The translations under genes were made by a program, and so were the position numbers. A stretch of DNA of 64,000 bases from Reticulascus tulasneorum (taxonomy: Eukaryota; Ascomycota; Sordariomycetes; Glomerellales; Reticulascaceae): assembly GCA_001557505.1 (NCBI GenBank), contig LSAX01000007.1, positions 1 to 64,000 of the forward strand, given 5' to 3'. The notes below the pieces were generated by a model. It searched no databases and was not told the origin of the DNA. It saw nothing but the letters and a program-made list of their open reading frames with translations. Shown here one piece after another: positions 54,112 through 64,000 of this stretch (position 1 is the first letter of the stretch; each line of letters starts with the position of its first letter).

Positions 54112-55826
54112 ATGAGCCATACGTCGTGGGCAGATGAAATGGAGGAGTTTGAGGCTTTGGCAATGAGCAATAAGGCGTGGGCTGAGGAAATAGGCGAAGT
54201 TGAGGCTTCGGCCCGGCAGATCTCGCTGGACGACAAGTCGGAGGTCGTGGCTCAGGCGTCACCAGTCGTGGCTCAAGAGTCACCGGCGGCCTCCGAGTCG
54301 CACGCCCCAGCTCTAGAGTCACCAGTCGTGGCTCGAGAGTCGCTGGCTCTGGTTGTGCAGCCAGCGGAACCGGCCACTATGCCGGTCAAGTCTCCGAAAA
54401 GCGACACCGTCGCTTGGGCGTACGAGATACGCCAAATTATCATTGATAACGCGCCGCTCGAAGCCGGCGTGAGTCACGAAAAGCTACTGAAAGAGCTTGT
54501 GACGGCACGCTCCCTGGTCAGGGGCGCCCTACTCAAGAGAAAAGTAAAGCCAGTGACTGAGAACTACGTGCTCTTCCAGGCATATAAGGACATGTGGAGA
54601 TTTTACGGTACGTGCGTTGGCTACTTGATGTTTAGCCCATTGCTAATTCAGACATTTTAGTTGGTAACGATGTGCCGTTCCCCTGGCAGCAGCATTTGCC
54701 TCCAATCCATGACGGCAGCATGAAACAAGACGGTGTATACTTGGAGCATTTCAGAAACCTCCAGCGGCGTGAGGCCCAGCAGGCCCCAAAGTCCCATAAG
54801 TCCCCAGCTGCCGAGCCATCGCCCGCCGCCCGGGGACAGCGGGGATCAAGCGTCCCGTCCAGATCGAGAGCGAATGGGAGCCAGCAGGCCCGCGGTCTGC
54901 CAAGACAGGATTTTCAGCCGGCACCAGCTCCGGTGCGTGGTTTTGACCCCCCGAGGGGTAGGGGCTCGTCTCGGCCGACTGGGGATATCCGGTACGAGGG
55001 CAGTCAAGCACCCCGTGGCCGTGGGCGAGGCTACGGTCCCAGCCGAGCCAACCGAGCGCCAGCAGAATCTGGCGAGGCCACGATTGGTGGCTATGTTACC
55101 CCAGCCCCGGTCAGACAGGCAATCTGGGACATGTTCTATCCCGGCAAGAAGTCACACGGCCGAATCGCGCCGTTTGAGGCGGAATTCCCAGCCATCTACC
55201 AGCTGGGCGCCATCGTGCACGGTGTGGGGTACGATGGCCTGGTGCAGCGGCCAGTGAGCCTGTATCCGCAGATCAAGCTCAGCTGGGCGAAGGTTGAAGA
55301 CGCGTCCCGGGTGGGAATGTGGAAGATCATCGTCGGGTTCGCCAGCGAGCAGGACGCCGGTAACCCGGCAAATTATCCACTGCTGCTCACCATTTGGCAG
55401 CGTGTGTCTGAGTGGCAGTCGAGCGTCCTCGGGGGTGGCAGCACCACCCTGCACGACTGGCTTCACAGAGCATGTCTGCAGGCGCTGGACAAGGACAAGT
55501 CCACTGTCCAGGATGCCATGGCTGACGTCAAGGCAAAAGCCGATGCGGCCAGCAGCGCGCTCAATGGGCAGAAAGACCTTGCCGAGCGCAAAATCAAGGA
55601 CATCTTGGCCACCAACCTTGACTTCAGGTCGAGATCAGCTGCGCTTTCCGACTGGATGAAAGTCCCCAGCGAAGACATCGGCCTCTCCCAGCTGACTCCA
55701 ATCGTCAGGGAGAGAATGATCCACGAACTGTGGAAGGCGGAGACATCCAGTGGTCTTCAGGAGAGCGCTGGAATGACCGGCGCAGACTCCTGGCTGTTCG
55801 CTCAACAGCAAAGCCGGCAAAAGTAG
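54112..55826 (+). CDS. RG-rich protein with SWADE motif
   Basis: Two exons, 54112-54607 and 54661-55826. The 53-bp intron (GTACGT donor, CTAAT branch, TAG acceptor) gives 553 residues. The start is the ATG at 54112 (MSHTSWADEMEEFEALAM). Next come degenerate repeats of the type VVAQESPA, a conserved-looking helical block (VAWAYEIRQIIIDNAPLE to DMWRFY across the intron), a disordered Arg/Gly stretch (RGFDPPRGRGSS, APRGRGRGYG) like RGG RNA-binding boxes, and a globular C-terminal half (VRQAIWDMFYPGKKS to SWLFAQQQS) with a Lys/Ala-rich coiled segment. I do not recognise the family. It pairs with the zinc-knuckle gene in orientation and in the SWADE motif. Confidence 0.8.
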
Positions 55827-56405
55827 CCACGGCTTGCTGCCGCCCGGAGGGCCCGGGGTTAGGCCACGCGCATTTGGGTTGTGGGTGGCAGATGTTACGA
55901 TAGTGACTGTAGTTTAACCTCCTCATTGACCCATACCTGCTCGCTCTTTATAACAAATCAAGTCTCAAGCCCAAACATGTTGAGACGTGTCAACTGGTTG
56001 TGCGGTGTTGGTAGATGTGCTCATGTTGGCTGTCCTGCGATGAGCCACGCGGCTTGCCTTGTGCATGTTGTTGCCCATGACATCATGCAGACAGTTTGAT
56101 TGTCAGCCGACAACATCAGATGATACAGGGTTGTTGTGTGACTCACTCTGGACCCTGCTCAGACAATTCTACGTGTTTTTAGTGCCCCGAGGACATTTAA
56201 GTGTCATGGTTGACATCAATTATACTGTTGCAACGATTTACTGACCATATCCCATGGGACAGTAGAACTCTCTCGTAAAAGGCTTCATCGGAACTAGATG
56301 GCTTAGTCAGTTCAATGCAAGGACTAACCTGATCGCCTGAATTTATAACTGTGAATTCTGTCTCCGTTGTCTAGAGAATGAAGCTTGCTGTAGTGCTGCT
56401 GTCTG
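55827..56405. other. Intergenic left of the hAT element
   Basis: About 580 bases without a recognised gene. It ends with GCTGTCTG at 56398-56405, the left target-site duplication of the hAT element. Confidence 0.45.
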
Positions 56406-57224
56406 CAGCGCTACCGCAAATACAAATCGACTTGCAAATCATCCAAAGCTCGAATCAAAGCAATCCAAATTCTAGATATCCTCAATCCAAATCAATCAAT
56501 CTGAATAGCTTCAATATTTGGATGACTTGCAGAGCCGCATCACATGACTAGGCACGTGCAGATGCACGTGGACTGTCTTCCTCATCTGTATCCCCCTGCT
56601 CTATTATGGGGCAAAACACGGTCAAACTGACGCGTTTTCTAGATCTGCCGGGCAGAATCTAACTTCATCGCGAACTACCCTTCGTCCGAGCCTTCTCGAG
56701 AGCCTTCTTCTCGTGATGTCTAATTCTATCTTCTCAATAGCTTCTACAGAAAGCTCGAACGTGTTTACCGGACTTTATAAGGCACGTCCGGGTCTTATCG
56801 AATAGCTTGAAAGATCTCACGATACGATATTGCCTACTAATCCTAAGATCTCTGACCCTGCGTTTGCTACTTAGAAGCAGTGCCGGTTTATACTAGAACG
56901 GCTCGTTCATCAGAAGAAACTAAGATATTCGTGGATATAAGATCATGGGCTTCTCATTATCGAGCTTGATCGTCATAGCAAGACGCAGAAAGCAGACTGG
57001 TGTTGCAGACTATATCCGGCTGGGAAGCTGTTTTGCTGTTCGGAAGGAGGCTGAACAGTTGTTATAACCTCATCTTGTCAGATGTGGGGGCCTAGACCCC
57101 TGCTTCAATGCAAATAGATCAATTCAATCAAGTTCAATCAATTCAATCAAATCGAAACCTTCAAACACGCAATCAATCCAAATACGAGGCCATATTTGGA
57201 TTGATTGTATTTGCGGGAGCGCTG
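56406..57224 (+). mobile_element. Internally deleted hAT transposon
   Basis: An 819-bp element with terminal inverted repeats: CAGCGCTACCGCAAATAC at the left and GTATTTGCGGGAGCGCTG at the right. They differ at one position over 18 bases. It is flanked by a perfect 8-bp duplication GCTGTCTG at 56398-56405 and 57225-57232. Eight-base duplications and CAG-starting ends define hAT elements. Subterminal AATCAATCCAAAT-type motifs recur at both ends. Inside, a broken plus-strand frame (SWI, stop, DHGLLIIELDRHSK, then ADWCCRLYP) resembles the N-terminal finger region of fungal hAT transposases, so this is a deletion derivative of an autonomous element. Confidence 0.9.
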
Positions 57225-57429
57225 GCTGTCTGTAGAGCAGAAAAATAGAGTTTGGACTTCCTCAGATCTGGCACCAGGAACAGGTCTTTGCTCTCATAAA
57301 CATGCAGGAGAGAGTGTGTTTTCGGCGGATCTGAATCATCCAGGAAATCCTTACAGCAAAGGAAGCAACCATGATCTGCGGTGGTTGGTAGTTGGCGTGG
57401 AAGGACCTTTTAGCGGTCTCTGATTTTGC

Positions 57430-58126
57430 CTCCGGCCTCGAGCTTGAGGTGTTCGGCTCCCAGGCTCGATGACTTCGTGTGTATAAGCCGGGATACTAGG
57501 AAGTGGTCCTCACGTCCGTATTCTGAATCGTTGCTGGAGCTTCTTATTGAACATCGAATGGCGCAGGCTATTGACCCCCGAGATCATACCTTTACGCTGA
57601 CCACTCTCTCGAATACCAATGACTCCATATTCGCCGATTACTCGAAACCAGTCGAACGTAGTTTTGAAGATTGTGCTCGGCACATGCTGATCCAGACAGC
57701 ATACTTGCTTCTACTCAAATTTGCAGGGCGGGAAAATCAGGCTCTAGCCTTCCTAGATGTCATCCCGTCACGGGTACCAGATTGGAGCTGCAAACGAGAT
57801 ACTTGTCCACTTTATCTCGACGTGAGGCAGCATCCAATCTGCGTGACCTGAAGATTGCCGTCTGGTGAGGTAAATTGTAATGAAAGGGGGAAACTTCAAG
57901 TTCTGAGCTACCATCTATTGGATTTGGCATGGGCGCTGCTTACGAATGGACCGAGCCTCTGGACGAGGTCTTTTACCAACTGATCACGGCTGATGACTGC
58001 CTTGAAACCTACAGCGAGGCCAGCGTAGTCAATGGCCTCCTGTATTCTTGCATTAAACAAATACTCTATATTGAGGCCTGCTTAGGAATAGACAATGTAG
58101 CTTTTACTGATGATCAACCGAGGTGA
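57430..58126 (+). pseudogene. HET-domain gene relic
   Basis: The frame at 57430-57851 contains the C-terminal HET-region signature AIDPRDHTFTLTTLS, then DYSKPVERSFEDCARHML and VIPSRVPDWS, matching the usual DPRDKIFALLGL, DYSKPVEEVY and PSWVPDWS of HET proteins. The N-terminal HET motifs (YALSYVWG, WIDAICINQ) are absent. A further frame at 57929-58126 may be the next piece. It begins about 200 bp right of the hAT element and is no longer a complete gene. Confidence 0.6.
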
Positions 58127-58565
58127 TGTCTGCGAGTTGGTCCACTTGTGTAATCTAGAACGAGTTTGGGCCGAAACATGTTGATACATTGTGCCCTAGG
58201 GTTCGCCGATGCTAATTTTCAAGTGCATGTTTCACACTGCCGGACTCACATCCGTAGAATCCTACAATAGCGCGCTGGCATGTCAGTTATCGACAAGGAA
58301 TAACAATTAGAGTAGGTTTATGGAATTATGGAAATATTTGATCGACATCCAGACTCAGACTTGCCCAAACAACCTCACAGATCATTTGCCATCTGCGAAG
58401 ATGTTCATAAGACAGCGCAAAGCCCCCGAAGGAAAACATTCCATCAAACAGCCAGGCTCTTGCATGTCTGGGGCGGGGCTACGGTTTATGGCATGCATTC
58501 AGGTTCGGATGCAGTTTAGGACGGCGGTGGCAAAGAAAGTGGCAATGAATGCAGATGCAATGTTA
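58127..58565. other. Intergenic
   Basis: About 440 bases without a recognised gene. A plus-strand ORF at 58320-58637 overlaps the 3' end of the next gene and is not supported. Confidence 0.4.
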
Positions 58566-60311
58566 TTAAAGTGCATCTCTATCTATGCTCTTCGGAATAG
58601 CATCAATCGCTCTTTCGATCAGAGCCTTACGAATTGACCTCAACGGGTTGGGGAAGCCGGTGGGGATCAAATGATGAGACAGGCGCCAATCGACCCCCTC
58701 ACGCAAAGTGCCATCGGCATTCCATGTTTCCGTCTCGAGAAGTGAGCTCGGGAGAGAATAACTCCCTCCTCCGTCTGCACGACGACCTCGATTATAGAGG
58801 TCGGGCAAGAGCGATCTTGGCGGCCGATCGCCCGTGTCGAGCGGATCGGTTCCGGTGTCCGACCCAAAGATGCTGCCAGATTGCGCGGGCGGAGAGCAGA
58901 TTAAGGCGCTGCCCCAATCAGCTCGGCTTTCGGCTGGAATGCCCGTGTCCATTGGGACTGGATCGTAGCCATCATCCGTGTGGCCATCATCCATGTAGCT
59001 AACATCACTCCGTGATGCGAACGAATGCTGTGGCGAGGCGAGAGGAGACACCAATTCTGTATCATCACTGTGACCGCCAGCACCGATCTCTTGATCTTCA
59101 AGCGTTTGGTCACAGGCAGAGTCGAGCTTCTGTTGCTTGAGCTTCTGTCTTCTCTCATGGAGAATTGACTTTTCTCGCAAGCCAGCCAGTTGCTTTTCGG
59201 AGGGAAAATCGCGGGTCTTTTTAGACGCCAGGATTACCCGGCTGCTGAGCTCGGATGGGACAAGCACCCGCACCCCGTGCCCCTGTATGGAGTCTAAAGC
59301 CGTGATCAAGTGGGTCAGATCTTCCGTCTTGACCTTATATGGAGCAAACAGCCTTCCGTCCATTGGCATGGCTGGTGCATTGCTCCCGACATATGCGATC
59401 TGCTCAAGGCTCTGGAGCAGACGAGACAGCGGCGGGATATGGTAGCCCTGCGCCTGAATTATGTCTCTGGCTTCCTTGTGCAGCTCTGGCATGGATCTTG
59501 TACCGTCGCTCCCGCGTACGATGTCTTCCAGATGACGGAACATGAGGTTGTCAAGCGGCACCTTAGATGCATATGGCCACTTCTGACGGTCATCTGTTCG
59601 GCAGACCACGGCGTACGAGAGGGCTATCCGCAACATCTGGATATCACCATCCCATAAGGGATGAGTCAGCAGTATCTTGAGCTTTTTGCAAAAGGTATGC
59701 GACCAGTTGGGGTCTTTCCTCTGGACGCCACCAACCATAACCACGGTATTTTCTGCCTTGTCATACTCGAAATGATGCTCCAGAGACAAGACGCTGTCCG
59801 GGGTCATCCGGAACTCCCAGAGACACACCTTCCACAAAGCGAGCATATCATTATTGCCTCGGACATCAAGACTTGCGTCCCTCATCGGATCCGCCATCCA
59901 ATCCTGTTGGAGCTTCTCCTCCTCGGCCAGAGTCCAGTTCTCATCGAAGATTGGTCCAGGGAGTATGTCCCCAACATCCAACTCCGTGAAAGATGACCGT
60001 TGAGTCAAAAAAGCGTGGCCATTCGCAAGGTCGCGGCTCAGCATTGCCGCAAAGGAGAACAGCCCATCTTGGACACTTATTGGGTATCCTTCTGTCTCCT
60101 CTTGCATCTTCGCCCATTTTTTATTCTTTCGGGCATCGGCAGGAACTTCGGGATCACTTGAGGGTTCGGATAGATTTTCGAACGACTCTGCGGCGCCGAT
60201 TGCTGGTCCCTTCTGGGAGCTCTGCCTTTTCGCCGAACCCCCTGTCCCTCTGGCTCTGCCTTTGGCGGAGCCAGGAGGGACTACTGCAGGCACATCAATA
60301 TCTCTTGGCAT
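58566..60311 (-). CDS. Unrecognised 581-residue protein
   Basis: A single exon from the ATG at 60311 (MPRDIDVPAVVPPGS). The first 60 residues are basic and disordered. A globular helical region of about 300 residues follows, with Trp-rich stretches (FDENWTLAEEEKLQQDWM, then LALWKVCLWEFRM and WSHTFCKKLKILLTHPLWDG). Next come a Lys/Gln-rich helix (ERRQKLKQQKLDSACDQ), an acidic Ser-rich linker with the near-repeat DDGHTDDGYD, and a C-terminal helical patch. No catalytic motif, signal peptide or membrane segment is visible. Composition and leader resemble the neighbouring unknown genes rather than the HET or kinase genes to the left. Confidence 0.75.
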   Translation of the reverse strand: MPRDIDVPAVVPPGSAKGRARGTGGSAKRQSSQKGPAIGAAESFENLSEPSSDPEVPADARKNKKWAKMQEETEGYPISVQDGLFSFAAMLSRDLANGHAFLTQRSSFTELDVGDILPGPIFDENWTLAEEEKLQQDWMADPMRDASLDVRGNNDMLALWKVCLWEFRMTPDSVLSLEHHFEYDKAENTVVMVGGVQRKDPNWSHTFCKKLKILLTHPLWDGDIQMLRIALSYAVVCRTDDRQKWPYASKVPLDNLMFRHLEDIVRGSDGTRSMPELHKEARDIIQAQGYHIPPLSRLLQSLEQIAYVGSNAPAMPMDGRLFAPYKVKTEDLTHLITALDSIQGHGVRVLVPSELSSRVILASKKTRDFPSEKQLAGLREKSILHERRQKLKQQKLDSACDQTLEDQEIGAGGHSDDTELVSPLASPQHSFASRSDVSYMDDGHTDDGYDPVPMDTGIPAESRADWGSALICSPPAQSGSIFGSDTGTDPLDTGDRPPRSLLPDLYNRGRRADGGGSYSLPSSLLETETWNADGTLREGVDWRLSHHLIPTGFPNPLRSIRKALIERAIDAIPKSIDRDAL

Positions 60312-60947
60312 TTTCTGTGTGTTTGTTTCAAGATTTTGTTGATGTTTTTGTCTTGGACTTCAAAAGAGAAATTGGTAGCTGGGAATTAAAGAGATGTGAA
60401 GGTCTTTGGTGGGGTAATAACCAACAGTGCTGCTTTGACCCCGCTTGATATTGAGCCCCGCCATGCTGAACTGAGTGTGAACTTAAAGTGGGATGCCATA
60501 ACGGAACGTTCAAAATAACCTTCGATGCAGGTTTTACGAGCTCCACTGCTGCAACACTTCTCCGACTTATCCAGCTGATAAATGAAGATCATGATCCAAG
60601 TTGTGATTGTATGGCCCAAGAAGGGTCTCCAAGATGCGAGGTACGGTTTACACGTCAGCCGCAGAGCCAGTGGGTGCGCGCTTCTGATGAACTGGCTCCC
60701 TGCTTACATTCTATAGATTTCAACGTACTGTGATGGCTTCTCTCGACTTTTTACCTGACTCTACAAATCCTGCTCCGAGTATTACGAAAGGAAAAGTAAC
60801 ATTCAAGCCATGGTTTGGCGATCAGCAAAGAAACATGGCGACGGATGGGACTTGGCTGGCATTAAATGCAACGACATAACGATGAAGAGCGCAGACAAAT
60901 GGCACGAGAAAAATTAGGCAGAGCTGAGCAGTGAGTTGGAATACACT
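60312..60947. promoter_or_regulatory. Upstream region of the 581-residue gene
   Basis: About 640 bases. The first 50 upstream of the ATG are CA-rich on the coding strand (AACAAACACACAGAAA), a typical fungal leader. No gene recognised in the rest. Confidence 0.4.
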
Positions 60948-62090
60948 TTATCTCGGCTTGGACGCTTTGAAGTTGATCTTTCTCTCCAGCTCCTTGTCGT
61001 GCGGCCCGAGCACTCCGGCTAATGAGACCTGGAAGACGATGCAGTACTCCAAATCCGCATTTGCTACTTCGCCATCATGATCGTGTGCCCGGCACCGGTC
61101 GCCGTTCTGAACCGGTCTGCTCCTGCTGAAGCCTTTTTCGCAGACCCGGTTGAAGCAGAACCACATGTTGTCTGGGCCCGGCTTGACTTCCACCGCAGTG
61201 AGAAAGTGGGTCAAGTTGTCGGCCTGGCGGTCACTGAGCAGCCTCTTGCAGAGGAAAAGGAAAAGCCAAGATGTGGATATCTTGCATTCGGCTGCAAGGG
61301 TGATCCAGCTGAACCGCTCATGGAGCACATTGAGGTGGCATGTCCAGATTGAGAAGCCGGAGCGCTGGGCCAATTTCATTGCAGCCCCAGTCGCATTGTT
61401 CGCGGCAGTTAGCTGATCCTTGAGGCTGCGGACTTGCTCCTCCATGCCCTGGATCTTTGCATTGTCCTTGGCCAGTCTGAAGGCCTGGAAATGCTGTTCC
61501 AAGGTCTCTCCAATTCCGTCACGAACACGATGCACAGTTTGGACCGTCGCCAGATCCTTGCCAAGGGCCCCAATCTGTTGGTCTTTTTGACTGATAAGAT
61601 TCTTGGCTTCTGCCAGATCATCCCTGAGCGTTTGGATTTCTGTCTTCTGGGCAGTCAAGGCATGTTCAGCCCTGTGAACCGTCTGAACATAGGCATCATG
61701 AAAGCGGAGCAGGTCTCCATGGATTAGGTTACTCGGCAGCTCTATCTGTCCAAGCGAAGCCTCCGCATGTGTTATAATGGCATCCCCCCTATGGAGGGAT
61801 TTGCCCATGGCTCGGAGTTCGCCGTCAATGGGCTGCCTGTCCTCGTCTCGGGCTGATTCGATTTCCTTTTGGATATCAGCCCGCCGGGATTGGGGTTCTC
61901 TTTCTAGATTCTCCCTATGCTCCCGGTCTCGAGCTTCCAGTGGCTGGAACTCGATTTCGGCCAATTTGACCAGCTTCTGGAACCGCCTCCATGTTTGGGT
62001 GACTATTGCGGCATTGGCCATCCCATTCGAGGTAACTTCGTCACAAAGCTCTTTGAGAGCCCCCCACGCAGAACAATTGCCTTGAGACAT
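60948..62090 (-). CDS. Coiled-coil protein with Cys/His-rich C-terminus
   Basis: A single exon of 380 residues. I start at the ATG at 62090 (MSQGNCSAWGALKELC); the frame is open further up to 62261 but that stretch looks like leader. Residues about 40-250 are heptad-like and charged (EIQTLRDDLAEAKNLISQKD, then MEEQVRSLKDQLTAANN), so a long coiled coil. The C-terminal 130 residues have a more globular, Trp/Phe-rich part (LAAECKISTSWLFLFLCK) and a possible small zinc site, WFCFNRVCEK then DRCRAHDHDG. The family is unknown. It is divergent from the next coiled-coil gene. Confidence 0.75.
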   Translation of the reverse strand: MSQGNCSAWGALKELCDEVTSNGMANAAIVTQTWRRFQKLVKLAEIEFQPLEARDREHRENLEREPQSRRADIQKEIESARDEDRQPIDGELRAMGKSLHRGDAIITHAEASLGQIELPSNLIHGDLLRFHDAYVQTVHRAEHALTAQKTEIQTLRDDLAEAKNLISQKDQQIGALGKDLATVQTVHRVRDGIGETLEQHFQAFRLAKDNAKIQGMEEQVRSLKDQLTAANNATGAAMKLAQRSGFSIWTCHLNVLHERFSWITLAAECKISTSWLFLFLCKRLLSDRQADNLTHFLTAVEVKPGPDNMWFCFNRVCEKGFSRSRPVQNGDRCRAHDHDGEVANADLEYCIVFQVSLAGVLGPHDKELERKINFKASKPR

Positions 62091-62654
62091 GTTTATTGAC
62101 GACAACGCTGATTGGGGTGGAGAAAATTTGAGGGTCGAAGACCTGGATGAAGGATATTTTGGTATGGAAGGAGGCAATGGACAACCCATGGTTTGCTGGT
62201 TTCCAGACAGGACAACGACTCCACTTTTCCCAACATGGGTAGGTACCTGATGACAAACCATCCCTTTCAGGCCCAGTTGTCACCGATGGCCTCGACATGA
62301 AGCTTAGTCCAGAGTGCACCCCGTAGGTATTGATCACAATTAGATACACAATGCACATGCCTGCCATTCAGTTATCCCATGTCATCGTAGACCCTTGCAT
62401 GCGAGGAAGAAATGTGCGACCTATTGCAGCGCAGCGAAATACCCTCGCAATCCTATATCTACATATCGCCGAGGTAAACTTACACAGTAAATTAGGTGTG
62501 TGGACGGAATTTTTCTTTTTCGAATGCGTACATGGAACATTTGTTAGCCTCTGTTGCTCACGCACTTCTTCCCTCACACGGAAATGCGGACCTTCCAATC
62601 CCCCCCACCACAACAACCAGTTTTGCCGTGGTCGAACAAGAATTTTCGCCGAAT
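62091..62654. promoter_or_regulatory. Divergent promoter of two coiled-coil genes
   Basis: About 560 bases between ATGs facing away from each other. The right leader ends with a C-run and CCACCACAACAACCAG, again a CA-rich fungal leader. No binding motif I can name. Confidence 0.5.
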
Positions 62655-64000
62655 ATGAACCAAACGGCTCAGATTTTACCGAGTGCCGCACAAGTCGCCA
62701 AAGGCGTTGTCGAGTACAAAAGGTCTCTCGCTGTGCTCAAGAAGACTCTAAATGAGACACAAGACAGCAAAGGCGACATAGCCAAGTCTCTGGGATACCG
62801 GACTGACGGCACAGATATCGATGTCGTGGTAAAAGAATACCAGTGCCTTGACCTCAAGGTCAAGGCACTCACCCAAGAAATACGGGAGATGCTTGTTTCC
62901 GTCGATGACAACATGGCAGCCTTTACAGGCGGACTCGATCCAGACATGGAGTTTGTTTATGAGTTTTGCCAGCATTGCCGCCCAGAGATTGTCTTGTTTA
63001 ACTTGAGATTCACGATTCTCTTGTTCTCCGGCCGAGGGGGGCTGGATATCCTCCGAGATATCAGCGATGAGCACAGGGCACTTCTACTGAAAGAGGAACG
63101 AGAGGCTGACGAGGAAGCAAACAGTCAATCTCAGCAGGATCCCCGAATCGCTCGGCTGTGGGAATTCCTGCTGGAATACGCATCGAGTCCAGCGCTTCCT
63201 GATTCTGCCCTTACCCAAGAGATCAATAGTCTCCGGGGAAAGAACAGCGACATTGAACAAGAATTCGAAAACCTCAAAGAGGACCACGAGAACCAGACGA
63301 AATACCTCGACATACAGCGAGATTCTGAAAAGGCTGCACAGAACCAAGCCAGGCGCCTCGCGAAGGAACTGAAGGACAGAGATGACACCATTTCGAAACT
63401 GGAACTGGAAGTCGTTGAACTCCAAAAGGAGGCAACTGCGCAGGCCAGTCAGGATGCCCAGTTCCAAACCCTTCGCAATCAATACCAAGAGCTTCTAGAG
63501 CAGCTGGCCGAGTCCAGCCAGCCGTCTGTACCTGACCAGCCTATGATCAGTGATGCAGCTCAGGAAGAGATCAGCCGATTAGAGAATCAGCTCGGAATAG
63601 AACGAGCAAAATGTGCTATGCTGGAAGCCAAGCTTGCTGATGTCGATAGATCGTACAAGGACAGATTTGATCGATTAAGCAATGATCTCGAGACACAAAA
63701 GGATCTGATTCGAAAGCGTACAGAGCAAGTCAAAAAGGCCATGAGTATGCAAGAGACAAGTCAGGCTGCCTACGAGCGAGAAATCGACACCACCACCAGG
63801 CTCAAGAGTAAGCTTTCCGGGCAGGACAGTTTGGTCAGAACACTCTCACGGGAGAAAGAGAATATGACGTTGCGAAGGGACACCCTGCAGGCTTCGATCG
63901 ATGCCACCAGTGCTGATCTGGAGACAGAACGTCTCGATCATGGAGTTGCAGCCGGTCAGAGCAATATCCTTGCAGCGTCTCTCCAAGAGACAATGACCGA
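62655..64000 (+). CDS. Long coiled-coil protein, cut by the window end
   Basis: From the ATG at 62655 (MNQTAQILPSAAQVAKG) the frame stays open for at least 448 codons to the last base, so the gene is partial at its 3' end. The first 150 residues are mixed (VKEYQCLDLKVKALTQEI, then FCQHCRPEIVLFNLRF). From about residue 190 onward it is an almost continuous heptad-type coiled coil rich in Glu, Lys, Gln and Leu (EFENLKEDHENQTKYLDIQR, then LAKELKDRDDTISKLELE). No motor, membrane or catalytic domain is visible in this part. A small intron near 62970-63060, where composition changes, cannot be excluded. It is divergent from the 380-residue coiled-coil gene. Confidence 0.75.
   Translation, partial: MNQTAQILPSAAQVAKGVVEYKRSLAVLKKTLNETQDSKGDIAKSLGYRTDGTDIDVVVKEYQCLDLKVKALTQEIREMLVSVDDNMAAFTGGLDPDMEFVYEFCQHCRPEIVLFNLRFTILLFSGRGGLDILRDISDEHRALLLKEEREADEEANSQSQQDPRIARLWEFLLEYASSPALPDSALTQEINSLRGKNSDIEQEFENLKEDHENQTKYLDIQRDSEKAAQNQARRLAKELKDRDDTISKLELEVVELQKEATAQASQDAQFQTLRNQYQELLEQLAESSQPSVPDQPMISDAAQEEISRLENQLGIERAKCAMLEAKLADVDRSYKDRFDRLSNDLETQKDLIRKRTEQVKKAMSMQETSQAAYEREIDTTTRLKSKLSGQDSLVRTLSREKENMTLRRDTLQASIDATSADLETERLDHGVAAGQSNILAASLQETMT

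Noticed and set aside
1..64000. tRNA, rRNA, CRISPR or bacterial operon features
   Set aside because: I looked for cloverleaf-like sequences and regularly spaced repeats and found none that I could support.

Overview
This window is one chromosome end of a filamentous ascomycete, most likely a Pezizomycotina and Sordariomycete-like. The first 92 bases are a perfect TTAGGG-type telomere written as TAACCC. Genes have short 44-131 bp introns with GTAAGT-like donors and CTRAY-like branch sites. The gene families are typical fungal accessory ones: HET, HeLo-like/pseudokinase, kinase-WD40, LysM, killer-toxin-type GH18 chitinase, 2EXR and F-box. There is strong evidence of repeat-induced point mutation (RIP). 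No bacterial-type operons, tRNAs, rRNAs or CRISPR arrays were seen.

Layout. 1-4.5 kb: telomere, then a heavily RIP-mutated non-LTR retrotransposon. One reading frame of about 1,000 codons is broken only by stop codons. It keeps a YLDD reverse-transcriptase core, a CCHC finger and a PD-X12-D restriction-like endonuclease motif, so it is a CRE/MoTeR-type element. A short interstitial telomere block lies on its inner side. 4.7-8.1 kb: an ankyrin-HET gene whose N-terminus (probably a NACHT) is missing on the telomere side. 9-14 kb: a kinase-WD40 gene with an in-frame TAG in its repeat array, and a HeLo-like pseudokinase gene. 15-18 kb: an F-box gene and a PIF/Harbinger-type MITE. 18-27.4 kb: a chitin module of a four-LysM secreted protein, a small secreted protein and a seven-exon LysM-CBM18-GH18 chitinase. 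27.4-36 kb: gene-poor, with a kinase-like gene carrying a pentapeptide repeat and frameshifted 2EXR and ankyrin-ZZ genes.

36.5-44.2 kb: a four-exon zinc-finger-like gene, a C-terminally anchored membrane protein, and a trypsin-like serine protease transcribed divergently from it. 44-52 kb: relics, a degenerate minisatellite, an Arg/Ser-rich-tail gene with a truncated direct duplicate of its tail, and a broken gene next to a pair of 24-bp direct repeats. 52.5-64 kb: five unrecognised genes, two of the pairs divergent: a double zinc-knuckle protein, an RG-rich protein, a 581-residue protein and two coiled-coil proteins, the last running off the window. Inside this block are a deleted hAT element with a perfect 8-bp target duplication and a HET relic.

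Two themes link the genes. The telomere-proximal part is rich in self/non-self and cell-death type proteins, several of them truncated or RIP-scarred. The 52-64 kb block looks like a possibly coherent, undescribed module with nucleic-acid-binding features. Intron-exon structures are manual predictions from splice signals and frame continuity.
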